Source of the DNA: Halobacteriales archaeon QS_9_67_15 | GTDB lineage: Archaea; Halobacteriota; Halobacteria; Halobacteriales; Haloarculaceae | NCBI GenBank assembly: GCA_003023165.1 | Contig: PXSD01000140.1 | Span: forward strand, 1 to 5,558 | Length of the DNA: 5,558 nucleotides | Direction: 5' to 3' | Part shown: positions 1 to 5,109 of the stretch, piece after piece | How the letters are laid out: each line of letters begins with the position of its first letter | Position numbering within the stretch: position 1 is the stretch's first letter | Made by a program: the position numbers and the translations under genes | Notes under the pieces: model-generated | What the model saw: only the letters and a program-made list of their open reading frames with translations | The model's database searches: none | What the model was told of the DNA's origin: nothing

Positions 1-456
1 CACTTGCTCGCCGTCGCAGACGACCATCGTCGTGTTCGGGCCGTAAAGGACGAATGCGGTGGCGACGAGACTGTCGCCGCTCGCGGGGAGCGGTTCGTCG
101 TAGACGCCGACGATGGTCCCCATGGGGTTGTTCGACCGGAGGTTCGAGGAGCCGTCGAGCGGGTCGAGCGCGAGGTGGTACTCGCCGCCGCCGTCGGCCC
201 GCTGTTGCTCGGCGCGCTCCTCCGACGCGTAGGAGGCGACGGCCTCGAGGGCGAGCAGGCGCTCGCTGAACAGTTCGTCCGCGTACTCGTCGGCGGCGCG
301 GACCCGCTCGCCGCTGGGGTTCTCGCGGTCGACGTAGGCTCGCCGCTCCGGAAGCGCGTCACGGACCGCCAGCGCAGTCCTGTGGACGACATCGAGTACG
401 TCGTTGACGGCCGCGTCGCCGGTCCACTCGCTTCCCAACGAAGCCTGCTCGCTCAT
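1..456 (-). CDS. fbp: Fructose-1,6-bisphosphatase class I, N-terminal 152 residues (cut by window edge)
   Basis: This enzyme hydrolyses fructose 1,6-bisphosphate to fructose 6-phosphate in the cytoplasm, the committed step of gluconeogenesis. The reading frame is open from the ATG at 456 to the left edge, so only the N-terminal part (roughly half of a usual class I protein) is present. The metal-binding signature DPLDGSSNL lies at residues 98-106. It is preceded by the acidic SEE motif (residues 78-80) and followed by YGPNTTMVV (138-146), which matches the conserved YG-x-x-TM strand of the family. An NPSGE segment at 46-50 resembles the N-x-x-G-[DE] substrate region. The start codon overlaps the aldolase stop codon as ATGA (453-456), and no Shine-Dalgarno sequence precedes it, so translational coupling is likely. 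Family assignment is firm. The C-terminal sugar-phosphate-binding half cannot be judged here. Confidence 0.93.
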   Translation of the reverse strand, partial: MSEQASLGSEWTGDAAVNDVLDVVHRTALAVRDALPERRAYVDRENPSGERVRAADEYADELFSERLLALEAVASYASEERAEQQRADGGGEYHLALDPLDGSSNLRSNNPMGTIVGVYDEPLPASGDSLVATAFVLYGPNTTMVVCDGEQV

Positions 457-1259
457 GCTTCGGGCGGCGCGGCCCGGAGCGCCTCGTCCACGGAGGTTTC
501 CTCGAAGATGACCTTCTCGAGCGCGTCGAGGATGCGCTTGGGGTTCTCGCGCTGCCAGACGTTGCGGCCGACTGCGAGGCCGGCGCCGCCGGCGTCGATG
601 ACGCTCTTGACGCTCTCTAAGAACTCCCGGTCGCTGGTTTTCGAGCCGCCTGACATGATGACCCTCGTCGGTCCCCCCATCCGGGTGACCTGCTCCATCG
701 CCTCCTCGCTGCCGGGGTACTTGACTTTCGCCACGTCGGCACCGAGTTCGAGGCCGAGTCGGGCGGCGTAGGCGACGGCCTCCTCGCTGGTGTCGTTCTT
801 GACGGCCTGTCCGCGCGGATAGGCCCACATCACGACGGGGAGGCCGTACTCGCGGGCGTTCTCCTGGACCTCGCGGAACTCCTCGAACATCTCGACCTCG
901 CAGTTCGTGCCCGGATAGACCGTGAAGCCGATGGACTCGGCGCCCAGCTCCTCGGCGGCGTACTCCACCGAGCAGTTGACGGCGCTGTCGGGCTCGCCCA
1001 TCCAGAGGTTCGAGGTGCCGTTGAGTTTCGCGAGCAGCGAAACGTCGTCCTCGAAGGATGGGTAGTAGGCCTCGGCGATGCCCTTGCCCACCGCGAGCGA
1101 CGTGACCGCCGGGTGTGTGGCGACCTCGAAGACGTGTTCCGGGTCCGCGCTCTCGGGCTGTGGGTCGAAGTCGACCGGCCCGTGTTCGATGCCGTGGTCG
1201 TACGCCAAAACGAGTGTCTTCCCGTCCCGCGTGACCGGAGCGTCGTCGATTGGTCGCAT
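453..1259 (-). CDS. Archaeal class I fructose-bisphosphate aldolase (DhnA/FbaB type)
   Basis: The 268-residue protein is a Schiff-base TIM-barrel aldolase, expected to condense glyceraldehyde 3-phosphate and dihydroxyacetone phosphate. Visible motifs are the N-terminal YDHGIEHGP (D21), WAYPRG with Y147 as probable acid/base residue, and GADVAKVKYPG with K178 as probable Schiff-base lysine. The phosphate-binding segments are IMSGGSKTS (201-209) and AGGAGLAVGRNVWQ (223-236). Length is normal for the family. The frame is open 16 codons further upstream to 1307, but that region contains the TATA box, and the family begins at about MRPIDDAPVTRDGKTL, so the ATG at 1259 is chosen. The fructose-bisphosphatase gene follows with a 4-base overlap, which favours a gluconeogenic role. 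The same family also contains 2-amino-3,7-dideoxy-D-threo-hept-6-ulosonate synthase of the archaeal aromatic amino-acid pathway, and sequence alone does not fully exclude that activity. Confidence 0.92.
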   Translation of the reverse strand: MRPIDDAPVTRDGKTLVLAYDHGIEHGPVDFDPQPESADPEHVFEVATHPAVTSLAVGKGIAEAYYPSFEDDVSLLAKLNGTSNLWMGEPDSAVNCSVEYAAEELGAESIGFTVYPGTNCEVEMFEEFREVQENAREYGLPVVMWAYPRGQAVKNDTSEEAVAYAARLGLELGADVAKVKYPGSEEAMEQVTRMGGPTRVIMSGGSKTSDREFLESVKSVIDAGGAGLAVGRNVWQRENPKRILDALEKVIFEETSVDEALRAAPPEA

Positions 1260-1261
1260 TA

Positions 1262-1277
1262 CGACTACCCGTAGTCG
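1262..1277. promoter_or_regulatory. 16-bp palindrome between TATA box and aldolase start codon
   Basis: The arms CGACTAC and GTAGTCG are perfectly complementary and separated by only two bases (CC). The site begins three bases before the ATG at 1259 and covers the predicted transcription start. A protein bound here would block initiation, so it is a candidate repressor operator. If transcribed it could form at most a very short hairpin in the leader. The regulator is unknown. Confidence 0.45.
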
Positions 1278-1285
1278 GAGCGCCG

Positions 1286-1302
1286 TTATATATCTTCTTT
1301 CT
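1286..1302 (-). promoter_or_regulatory. TATA box and BRE of the aldolase-phosphatase operon
   Basis: Read on the minus strand, ATATATAA (1293 to 1286) is preceded by the purine-rich GAAAGAAG (1301 to 1294), the arrangement of an archaeal BRE plus TATA box. Its centre is about 30 bases upstream of the ATG at 1259, which predicts a transcript with a leader of only a few bases. This placement rules out the longer start at 1307. Confidence is high because it is the only strongly AT-rich core motif in the right place. Confidence 0.75.
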
Positions 1303-1309
1303 GACATAA

Positions 1310-1329
1310 TTTACTACTGGTCGAGTAAA
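1310..1329. promoter_or_regulatory. TrmB-like operator upstream of the gluconeogenic operon
   Basis: Perfect inverted half-sites TTTACT and AGTAAA are separated by 8 bases. Within them the sequence fits TACT-N7-GAGTA (1312-1327), the motif reported for the sugar-responsive regulator TrmB of Halobacterium salinarum. The site lies 16 bases upstream of the TATA box of the aldolase operon, on the far side from the gene. For TrmB that position is associated with activation of gluconeogenic genes when sugar is scarce. The match and symmetry are seen directly; the identity of the binding protein is inferred. Confidence 0.65.
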
Positions 1330-1338
1330 CGATTTGGC

Positions 1339-1361
1339 CGTGAGAGTAGTCCACACTCACG
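1339..1361. promoter_or_regulatory. Inverted repeat CGTGAG-N11-CTCACG in the divergent promoter region
   Basis: Two perfect 6-bp complementary arms with 11 bases between them lie in non-coding DNA between the aldolase and dehydrogenase genes. The centre-to-centre distance of 17 bp is somewhat over one and a half helical turns. Size and place suit a dimeric regulator, but a 6-bp inverted repeat can also arise by chance in 250 bases. No known motif is recognised. Confidence 0.25.
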
Positions 1362-1475
1362 CTCCGTCTCGAAATCGGTCGATACGACACACATCGCACG
1401 GAGTTCGCAACTACCCATCAGAGAGCCGAGCTGTACGCGGGAACGAGCTCGGGAGATGCCGTCAGAGTGAGTGCC

Positions 1476-1487
1476 AGTAAGCTTACA
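1476..1487 (+). promoter_or_regulatory. Possible TATA-like element of the 3-hydroxyacyl-CoA dehydrogenase gene
   Basis: AGTAAGCTTACA is the only AT-richer patch in this GC-rich stretch. It is centred about 30 bases before the ATG at 1512, the spacing expected for a leaderless haloarchaeal gene with no Shine-Dalgarno sequence. It contains the perfect 10-bp palindrome GTAAGCTTAC (1477-1486). The match to a TATA consensus is weak. Between it and the ATG lies another 6-bp inverted repeat (AGCGGC 1487-1492, GCCGCT 1504-1509). Confidence 0.35.
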
Positions 1488-1511
1488 GCGGCGGCGGGCG
1501 GATGCCGCTAC

Positions 1512-2372
1512 ATGCGCGGATTCGATGCCATCGACGCGGTCGGCGTCGTCGGAGCCGGCACAATGGGAAGCGGAATCGCCCAGGTCGCGACGCAGTCCGG
1601 CTACGACGTCGTTCTCCGGGACGTAGAGGAGCACTTAGTCGAGCAGGGGCTCAATACCCTCTCCAGCGGGCTCGACCGCTTCGTCGACAAGGAGGCGATC
1701 AGCGCAGACGAGGCCGAGACGATGCGCGAGCGCGTGACCGGCACGACGGAACTCGGCGACCTCGCAGACGCCGACCTCGTGATCGAGGCGGTCGTCGAGG
1801 ACGTGGACGTGAAACAGTCCGTGTTCGCCGACCTCGACGACGTGACCGAGGAGGACGTGGTGCTGGCGACAAACACCAGCACGCTCTCGATCACCACTAT
1901 CGCGAGCGCGACGGACCGACCCGACCGGGTCGTCGGCCTCCACTTCATGAACCCCGTCCCGGTGATGAACGGCGTCGAGGTCGTCGTCGGCGAGAAGACC
2001 GACCCGGCAGTGACGGACCTGGCCCACGAGTTCGCCGAGGCGCTCGGCAAGGAGACCTGGCAGGCCGACGACAAACCCGGCTTCGTGACCAACCGCATCC
2101 TCATGCCGTGGATCAACGAGGGGGTCCGCGCCTACGACGAGGGCGTCGCCGCGAAAGCCGACATCGACCGCGGGATGGAACTCGGCACGAACGTCCCGAT
2201 GGGACCGCTCGAACTCGCCGACCACATCGGCCTAGACGTCTGTCTCCACGCCTCGGAGACGCTCCACGAGGAACTCGGCGACCGTTACCAGCCCGCCTAC
2301 CTCCTCAAGCGGAAGGTCGAGGCCGGCGACCTCGGGAAGAAGACGGGCCGAGGGTTCCACGAGTACGACTGA
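1512..2372 (+). CDS. hbd: 3-hydroxyacyl-CoA (3-hydroxybutyryl-CoA) dehydrogenase
   Basis: The 286-residue enzyme oxidises L-3-hydroxyacyl-CoA to 3-ketoacyl-CoA with NAD+, or runs in reverse, in beta-oxidation or hydroxybutyryl-CoA metabolism. The Rossmann domain begins with VGVVGAGTMGSGIA (residues 10-23), and D37 at the end of the second strand predicts NAD preference. Likely catalytic and CoA-site residues by alignment with the mammalian enzyme are S123 in TNTSTL, H144 in GLHFMNPVP, E156 in GVEVV, and N194 in PGFVTNRI. The C-terminal dimerisation domain carries GPLELADHIGLD (231-242) and ends in GDLGKKTGRGFHEYD, so the protein is complete and of normal length for the stand-alone form without a hydratase domain. 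A GTG at 1467 would add 15 residues across the putative promoter; the ATG at 1512 fits the family. It is divergent from the aldolase operon. Confidence 0.93.
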   Translation: MRGFDAIDAVGVVGAGTMGSGIAQVATQSGYDVVLRDVEEHLVEQGLNTLSSGLDRFVDKEAISADEAETMRERVTGTTELGDLADADLVIEAVVEDVDVKQSVFADLDDVTEEDVVLATNTSTLSITTIASATDRPDRVVGLHFMNPVPVMNGVEVVVGEKTDPAVTDLAHEFAEALGKETWQADDKPGFVTNRILMPWINEGVRAYDEGVAAKADIDRGMELGTNVPMGPLELADHIGLDVCLHASETLHEELGDRYQPAYLLKRKVEAGDLGKKTGRGFHEYD

Positions 2373-2439
2373 TCCCATGAGTTCGGCGAGTACGGCCGAC
2401 CCCACGATACCATGAGTATGGCCGACCCCGCGATTCGAC
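2361..2439. repeat. Three degenerate tandem units of 26-27 bp at the 3' end of the dehydrogenase gene
   Basis: Units start at 2361, 2388 and 2414, each opening with GAGTA. The last two share 19 of 21 aligned bases (2388-2408 against 2414-2434). The first unit holds the final three sense codons and the TGA of the dehydrogenase gene, and matches the second at 16 of its first 20 positions with only transitions as differences. This looks like old tandem duplication of the gene end. The repeats occupy most of the first half of the 148-base gap before the next gene. Nothing else in that gap beyond the Shine-Dalgarno sequence is clear. Confidence 0.6.
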
Positions 2440-2508
2440 GACAGCGAGCCGCTCGAACGGGCGTAGTCGCGGTGTGACTCTCCACAACGCACATTAGACG
2501 CGGCTGAG

Positions 2509-2514
2509 AGGAGG
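2509..2514 (+). promoter_or_regulatory. Shine-Dalgarno sequence of the membrane-protein gene
   Basis: AGGAGG sits 6 bases before the ATG at 2521 and is complementary to the anti-Shine-Dalgarno end of haloarchaeal 16S rRNA. It fixes the start codon and shows that this transcript has a leader, unlike the other genes in the window. Confidence 0.75.
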
Positions 2515-2520
2515 CGTGTA

Positions 2521-3777
2521 ATGAGGAGTCGCCGCCCGCCGCTCGTCGTCGTCGCGGCACTCGCCCTCCTCCCAGCCGTCGCCGCTGGCGTCGCTCCAGC
2601 CACGGCCGCACCGCCGCCCGAAGAGTTGTGTGGTGTCTGCGGTCCGGAGTTCGAGTACGAGGCCGCCGAGCGCGGCGTCCCGCTGACCGTCGAACACAGC
2701 ACGGCGACGATCGGCGTCGACCGGTCCGGAACCGGCCACTGGCACGCTCGCGTCCGGATCGACGACGGGTCCGCCGACCGGCTGGCCGCGAACGCGACAC
2801 TGCGCGAGCGCGTCGTGACCGAGACGTACGTACACGGTCGCACGGTCGTCGACGACCCGCGGAACCTCCGGACGCGCGTCGAGAACGACACGCTCGTCGT
2901 CGACTTCGACGCGTCGAACGTCGCCCACCGGAGCGTCGGCGGCGTCGTCCTCGTCGACATGCTGGACCCGCGTACCCGTCGCTCGACCGTCCAGATCGGT
3001 GCGGACGAACTCCGGATCAGCGGTCCGAACGGCACCGCCGTCACGCGCGTCCCGGCGGACGCCACTGTCGAAAACGGGTCCGTCGTCTGGCGTCCCGACG
3101 ACCCCGGTATCGGGCTTGGCGGTGACTCTACTCTCGCGTTCGCGCCCGCCGACGGCCCGCTCGCACAGAGCGCGACGACCGTCGCGCTCGTCGGTTACGG
3201 AGTCAACTTTGCCGGCCCGGGCGTCGTCGTCCTCGGTGTGCTCCCCGCGCTGGCGCTCGGCGGCGCGGCGCTCGGACTCCGTCGATGGGACGGCACGCTA
3301 CCCAGCCTCGGCAGGGCATCGGTCGCGACCGTGATGGTCGGGGGCGCCGCGGTCGTCGCGGCCGTCGGTGCCCTCTCGACCGTCTGGCCCGTAGTCCTCG
3401 AACCGTCCGTCGCCCGGGTGGTGAGCGCCGCCGTCGCCGCGGTCACCAGCGTCGTCTCCGTGGTCGCCTTCCAGTCGGCGCTGCTGTCGGTCCCCGTCGC
3501 GCTCTGGTTCCCGCTCGGCTGTGCCTACCGACGAGACCCCGTCGTCGCCCGGATCGTCGTCTCGGGGCTGGGACTCGCACCGTTCGGGGCCGCGGTGCTG
3601 TTCGGTACGCCCCGTTCACTGCTATACGCGCTGCTCGGCTCGCTCGTCACCACGCTCCCCTGGGCCGCCGGGACGGTCCTGTTCGGCGTCCCGCTGTATC
3701 TGCTCGGTCGAGACCTCGGTCAGGCCGGCGACGCGCCCGACGAAACTGAGCGTACGAGACCAGCGAGTGCCGAGTGA
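2521..3777 (+). CDS. Secreted-ectodomain, multi-spanning membrane protein of unknown function
   Basis: I do not recognise a named function. The 418-residue protein starts with a Sec-type signal or anchor: basic RSRR, a hydrophobic stretch at about 8-23, then ATAAPPP. An outside domain of about 195 residues follows, opening with ELCGVCGPEFEYEAAERGV, where C37 and C40 form a CxxC pair. It continues as alternating strands with NGT, NDT and NAT sequons suggesting surface glycosylation. This layout resembles uncharacterised haloarchaeal envelope proteins. From about residue 232 to 397 there are five to seven hydrophobic segments (about 234-254, 267-289, 299-334, 341-361, 367-397), then a short charged cytoplasmic tail. 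The start is supported by AGGAGG at 2509-2514. The stop codon is unusual: TG comes from flanking DNA and A is the first base of the palindromic element that follows, so the present C-terminus may have been created by that insertion. Confidence 0.85.
   Translation: MRSRRPPLVVVAALALLPAVAAGVAPATAAPPPEELCGVCGPEFEYEAAERGVPLTVEHSTATIGVDRSGTGHWHARVRIDDGSADRLAANATLRERVVTETYVHGRTVVDDPRNLRTRVENDTLVVDFDASNVAHRSVGGVVLVDMLDPRTRRSTVQIGADELRISGPNGTAVTRVPADATVENGSVVWRPDDPGIGLGGDSTLAFAPADGPLAQSATTVALVGYGVNFAGPGVVVLGVLPALALGGAALGLRRWDGTLPSLGRASVATVMVGGAAVVAAVGALSTVWPVVLEPSVARVVSAAVAAVTSVVSVVAFQSALLSVPVALWFPLGCAYRRDPVVARIVVSGLGLAPFGAAVLFGTPRSLLYALLGSLVTTLPWAAGTVLFGVPLYLLGRDLGQAGDAPDETERTRPASAE
3772..3776. repeat. 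Left copy of putative 5-bp target-site duplication (GAGTG)
   Basis: GAGTG directly abuts the left end of the palindromic element and is identical to the five bases at 3859-3863 abutting the right end. It contains the last sense codon and the first two bases of the stop codon of the membrane-protein gene. A 5-bp match at exactly the two borders is expected by chance about once in a thousand. Confidence 0.55.
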
Positions 3778-3858
3778 TACGGATTATTATAGATTATTTC
3801 CGGATAGCGCCGACCCCGGGGTCGGCGCGTACCGGTAAATCGCTACAATAATCCGTAT
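3777..3858. mobile_element. 82-bp palindromic MITE-like element with 12-bp terminal inverted repeats
   Basis: The ends ATACGGATTATT (3777-3788) and AATAATCCGTAT (3847-3858) are perfect inverted repeats. The centre is a perfect 22-bp palindrome whose arms are GCGCCGACCCC and GGGGTCGGCGC (3807-3828). Both share the same axis between 3817 and 3818, and 32 of 41 opposed positions pair with no net insertion or deletion. The flanks carry the same 5 bases, GAGTG (3772-3776 and 3859-3863), as a target duplication would leave. There is no coding capacity, so any movement would need a transposase in trans. It also lies between convergent genes and could act as a transcription barrier in either direction. 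The open alternative is a structural or terminator repeat whose flanking 5-bp match is chance. Confidence 0.65.
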
Positions 3859-3863
3859 GAGTG
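3859..3863. repeat. Right copy of putative 5-bp target-site duplication (GAGTG)
   Basis: GAGTG directly follows the right terminal inverted repeat and duplicates the bases left of the element. Removing the element and one copy joins the upstream frame to an open stretch that would end at the TGA at 4000-4002. Confidence 0.55.
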
Positions 3864-4079
3864 GAGCCGGCGCGCCGAGAGAACCGACCCGGACCGAACC
3901 CTCCGTTTTCGATTGGAGATCCGACAGACTGCGGCGGGAAAGCACGGCCGCGATCTCCGGCTGAAACGCACCCACGGAACGCTCCCCTGCGCTCCCCAGT
4001 GAACAAAAGACGAACGCGACTCGACTCCGTAAGAACGTTTCGGAGTCGAGTCGGACGAGAGGCGGACTCCGTCCGTCGA
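3864..4079. other. Intergenic DNA between convergent genes
   Basis: Together with the palindromic element this makes a stretch of about 300 bases with no supported gene. It is less biased at third codon positions than the neighbouring genes in any frame. The only structure seen is the hairpin with T-rich tail at 4001-4053. Open frames crossing it on the plus strand are antisense or basic-rich shadows. Confidence 0.6.
4001..4053 (-). terminator. Hairpin with T-rich tail downstream of the aldo/keto reductase gene
   Basis: The 13-bp arms CGACTCGACTCCG (4017-4029) and CGGAGTCGAGTCG (4041-4053) are perfectly complementary around an 11-base loop. Read on the minus strand, the stem begins 26 bases after the reductase stop and is followed by CGTTCGTCTTTTGTTC (4016 to 4001), a T-rich tail. 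Archaeal termination depends mainly on T-rich stretches, so tail plus stem is a good terminator candidate for the minus-strand gene. Confidence 0.55.
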
Positions 4080-5044
4080 TCACCAGCGGTGGTGGACGTG
4101 CTCGGCGATATGTGCTTCGTAGATGTCGCGAACGGCACCGTGGGTCCGGTGGGAGAGCGGGTCGAGGTCGGCGGCGTCGTCGAGCCCGGAATGACCGTCG
4201 AGACGGCGTCGTGGTCGAGGATCCAGCGGAGCGCGAACTGCGCCATCGTCGCCTCGTCCGGGACGAGCGGTCGGAGTTCTTCGACGCCGCGCAGGCCGGC
4301 CTCGAAGGGGACGCCGGCGAACGTCTCGCCGCCCTTGCGGCCGACGCCGGCGTCGACGCCCTCCTCGGCGGCGGTGCGCCGGTGGTCACCCTCGCCGAAG
4401 TCCTCGGGACTGTCGAAGACGTCGGCGAGCAGGCCGGATGCGAGCGGGACCCGAACGATGACGCCGACGTCCCGGTTGGCCGCGCGCTCGAAGAACCGCC
4501 CGGCCGGGCGCTGGCGGAACGGGTTGAAGATGATCTGGACCGTCTCGACCACGTCGTACTCGATGGCCTTCGTCGCCTCCTCGACCTTCTCGACGCTGAC
4601 GCCCGCGTGCTCGATCGCGCCCTCGTCGCGGAGGGCTTCGAGCGCGGCGAAGGTCTCCGGCTCGTAGAACGCCTCGGTCTCCGGGCAGTGGAGCTGGAGG
4701 AGGTCGAGCGAATCGACGCCGAGACGCTCGCGCGAGCCCTCCACCGAGGCGCGCAGCCCCTCCTCGGAGTGGCCGCCGTCCTCGTCGGGCGCGGCCTTTG
4801 TCGGCACGTAGATGCGCCGGTCGGGGTCGCGCTCCTCGAGCACGTCGCTGATCAGTCGCTCGGCGCGGCCGTCGCCGTACACCTCGGCGGTGTCGACCAG
4901 GTTCACGCCGTCATCGAGGGCCGTTCTGATGGTCTCGCGACACTCCTCGTCGCTGGCGTCCCCCCAGCTTGGGCCGACGTTCCAGGTTCCGAGGCCGATC
5001 GCCGTCACATCGTAGCCGGTCGAACCGAGCTCGCGTGTACGCAT
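4080..5044 (-). pseudogene. Aldo/keto reductase with a frame-disrupting deletion in the NADP-binding loop
   Basis: The family are (beta/alpha)8 NADPH-dependent reductases of aldehydes and ketones. From the ATG at 5044 the frame gives a normal N-terminus (MRTRELGSTGYDVTAIGLGTW) and the full catalytic tetrad: D51 and Y56 in VDTAEVYG, K83 in VPTKA, H119 in LLQLHCP. It stays intact to IPGST at about residue 289. There the expected continuation (TPEHVxEN, which holds the cofactor phosphate) is missing in all frames. The normal family end, AADLDPLSHRTHGAVR through AEHVHHRW and a TGA at 4082-4080, continues in another frame from about 4175. The total of 965 nt is one short of a multiple of three, so a deletion of 3n+1 bases, probably 25-28, is likely. 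Without correction the frame reads on through the terminator to a stop at 3794 inside the palindromic element, giving 416 residues with a nonsense tail. No Shine-Dalgarno is present. Probably inactive; an assembly error is less likely because conserved residues are absent. Confidence 0.8.
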
Positions 5045-5069
5045 AGACAGTTCTACGGCCGGGACCGCG

Positions 5070-5074
5070 AAAAA
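5070..5074 (-). promoter_or_regulatory. Possible TATA-like T-run of the aldo/keto reductase gene
   Basis: TTTTT on the minus strand, in a GC-rich surrounding, is centred 28 bases upstream of the ATG at 5044. That is the usual TATA position for a leaderless haloarchaeal gene, and no Shine-Dalgarno sequence precedes the start. The motif is weak. Confidence 0.3.
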
Positions 5075-5109
5075 GGCGGGTAATCCGGTCTAGACTTCCG
5101 AGTCTGCGA

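Noticed and set aside
4..771. Long plus-strand open frame across both gluconeogenic genes
   Set aside because: It is antisense to two firmly identified genes, and its translation has no family features; high GC creates such frames.
1467..1511. GTG-initiated 15-residue extension of the dehydrogenase
   Set aside because: The added residues precede the normal family N-terminus and cover the likely TATA-like element.
1314..1634. Minus-strand frame in the divergent region and the start of the dehydrogenase gene
   Set aside because: It overlaps the promoter sites and the antisense of the Rossmann motif, and its composition is not acidic like haloarchaeal proteins.
1601..2225. Two minus-strand frames antisense to the dehydrogenase
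   Set aside because: They mirror a clear enzyme gene and show Ser/Thr/Arg-rich or His/Asp-rich shadow composition.
2377..2477. Two tiny plus-strand ORFs (2377-2415 and 2412-2477) joined by an ATGA overlap
   Set aside because: Both lie in the degenerate tandem repeats, have no ribosome binding site and only 12 and 21 residues; the overlap is likely chance.
2305..2487. Minus-strand frame with repeated Arg-Gly-rich motifs after the dehydrogenase
   Set aside because: The peptide repeats come from the tandem DNA units at 2361-2439; no start signal or family resemblance.
2999..3838. Plus-strand Arg- or Ser-rich frames overlapping the membrane-protein gene
   Set aside because: They are alternative frames of a gene with strong signal peptide, hydrophobic segments and Shine-Dalgarno support.
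3861..5083. Long plus-strand frames opposite the aldo/keto reductase
   Set aside because: Antisense to a recognisable enzyme with its catalytic tetrad; their length is a GC effect.
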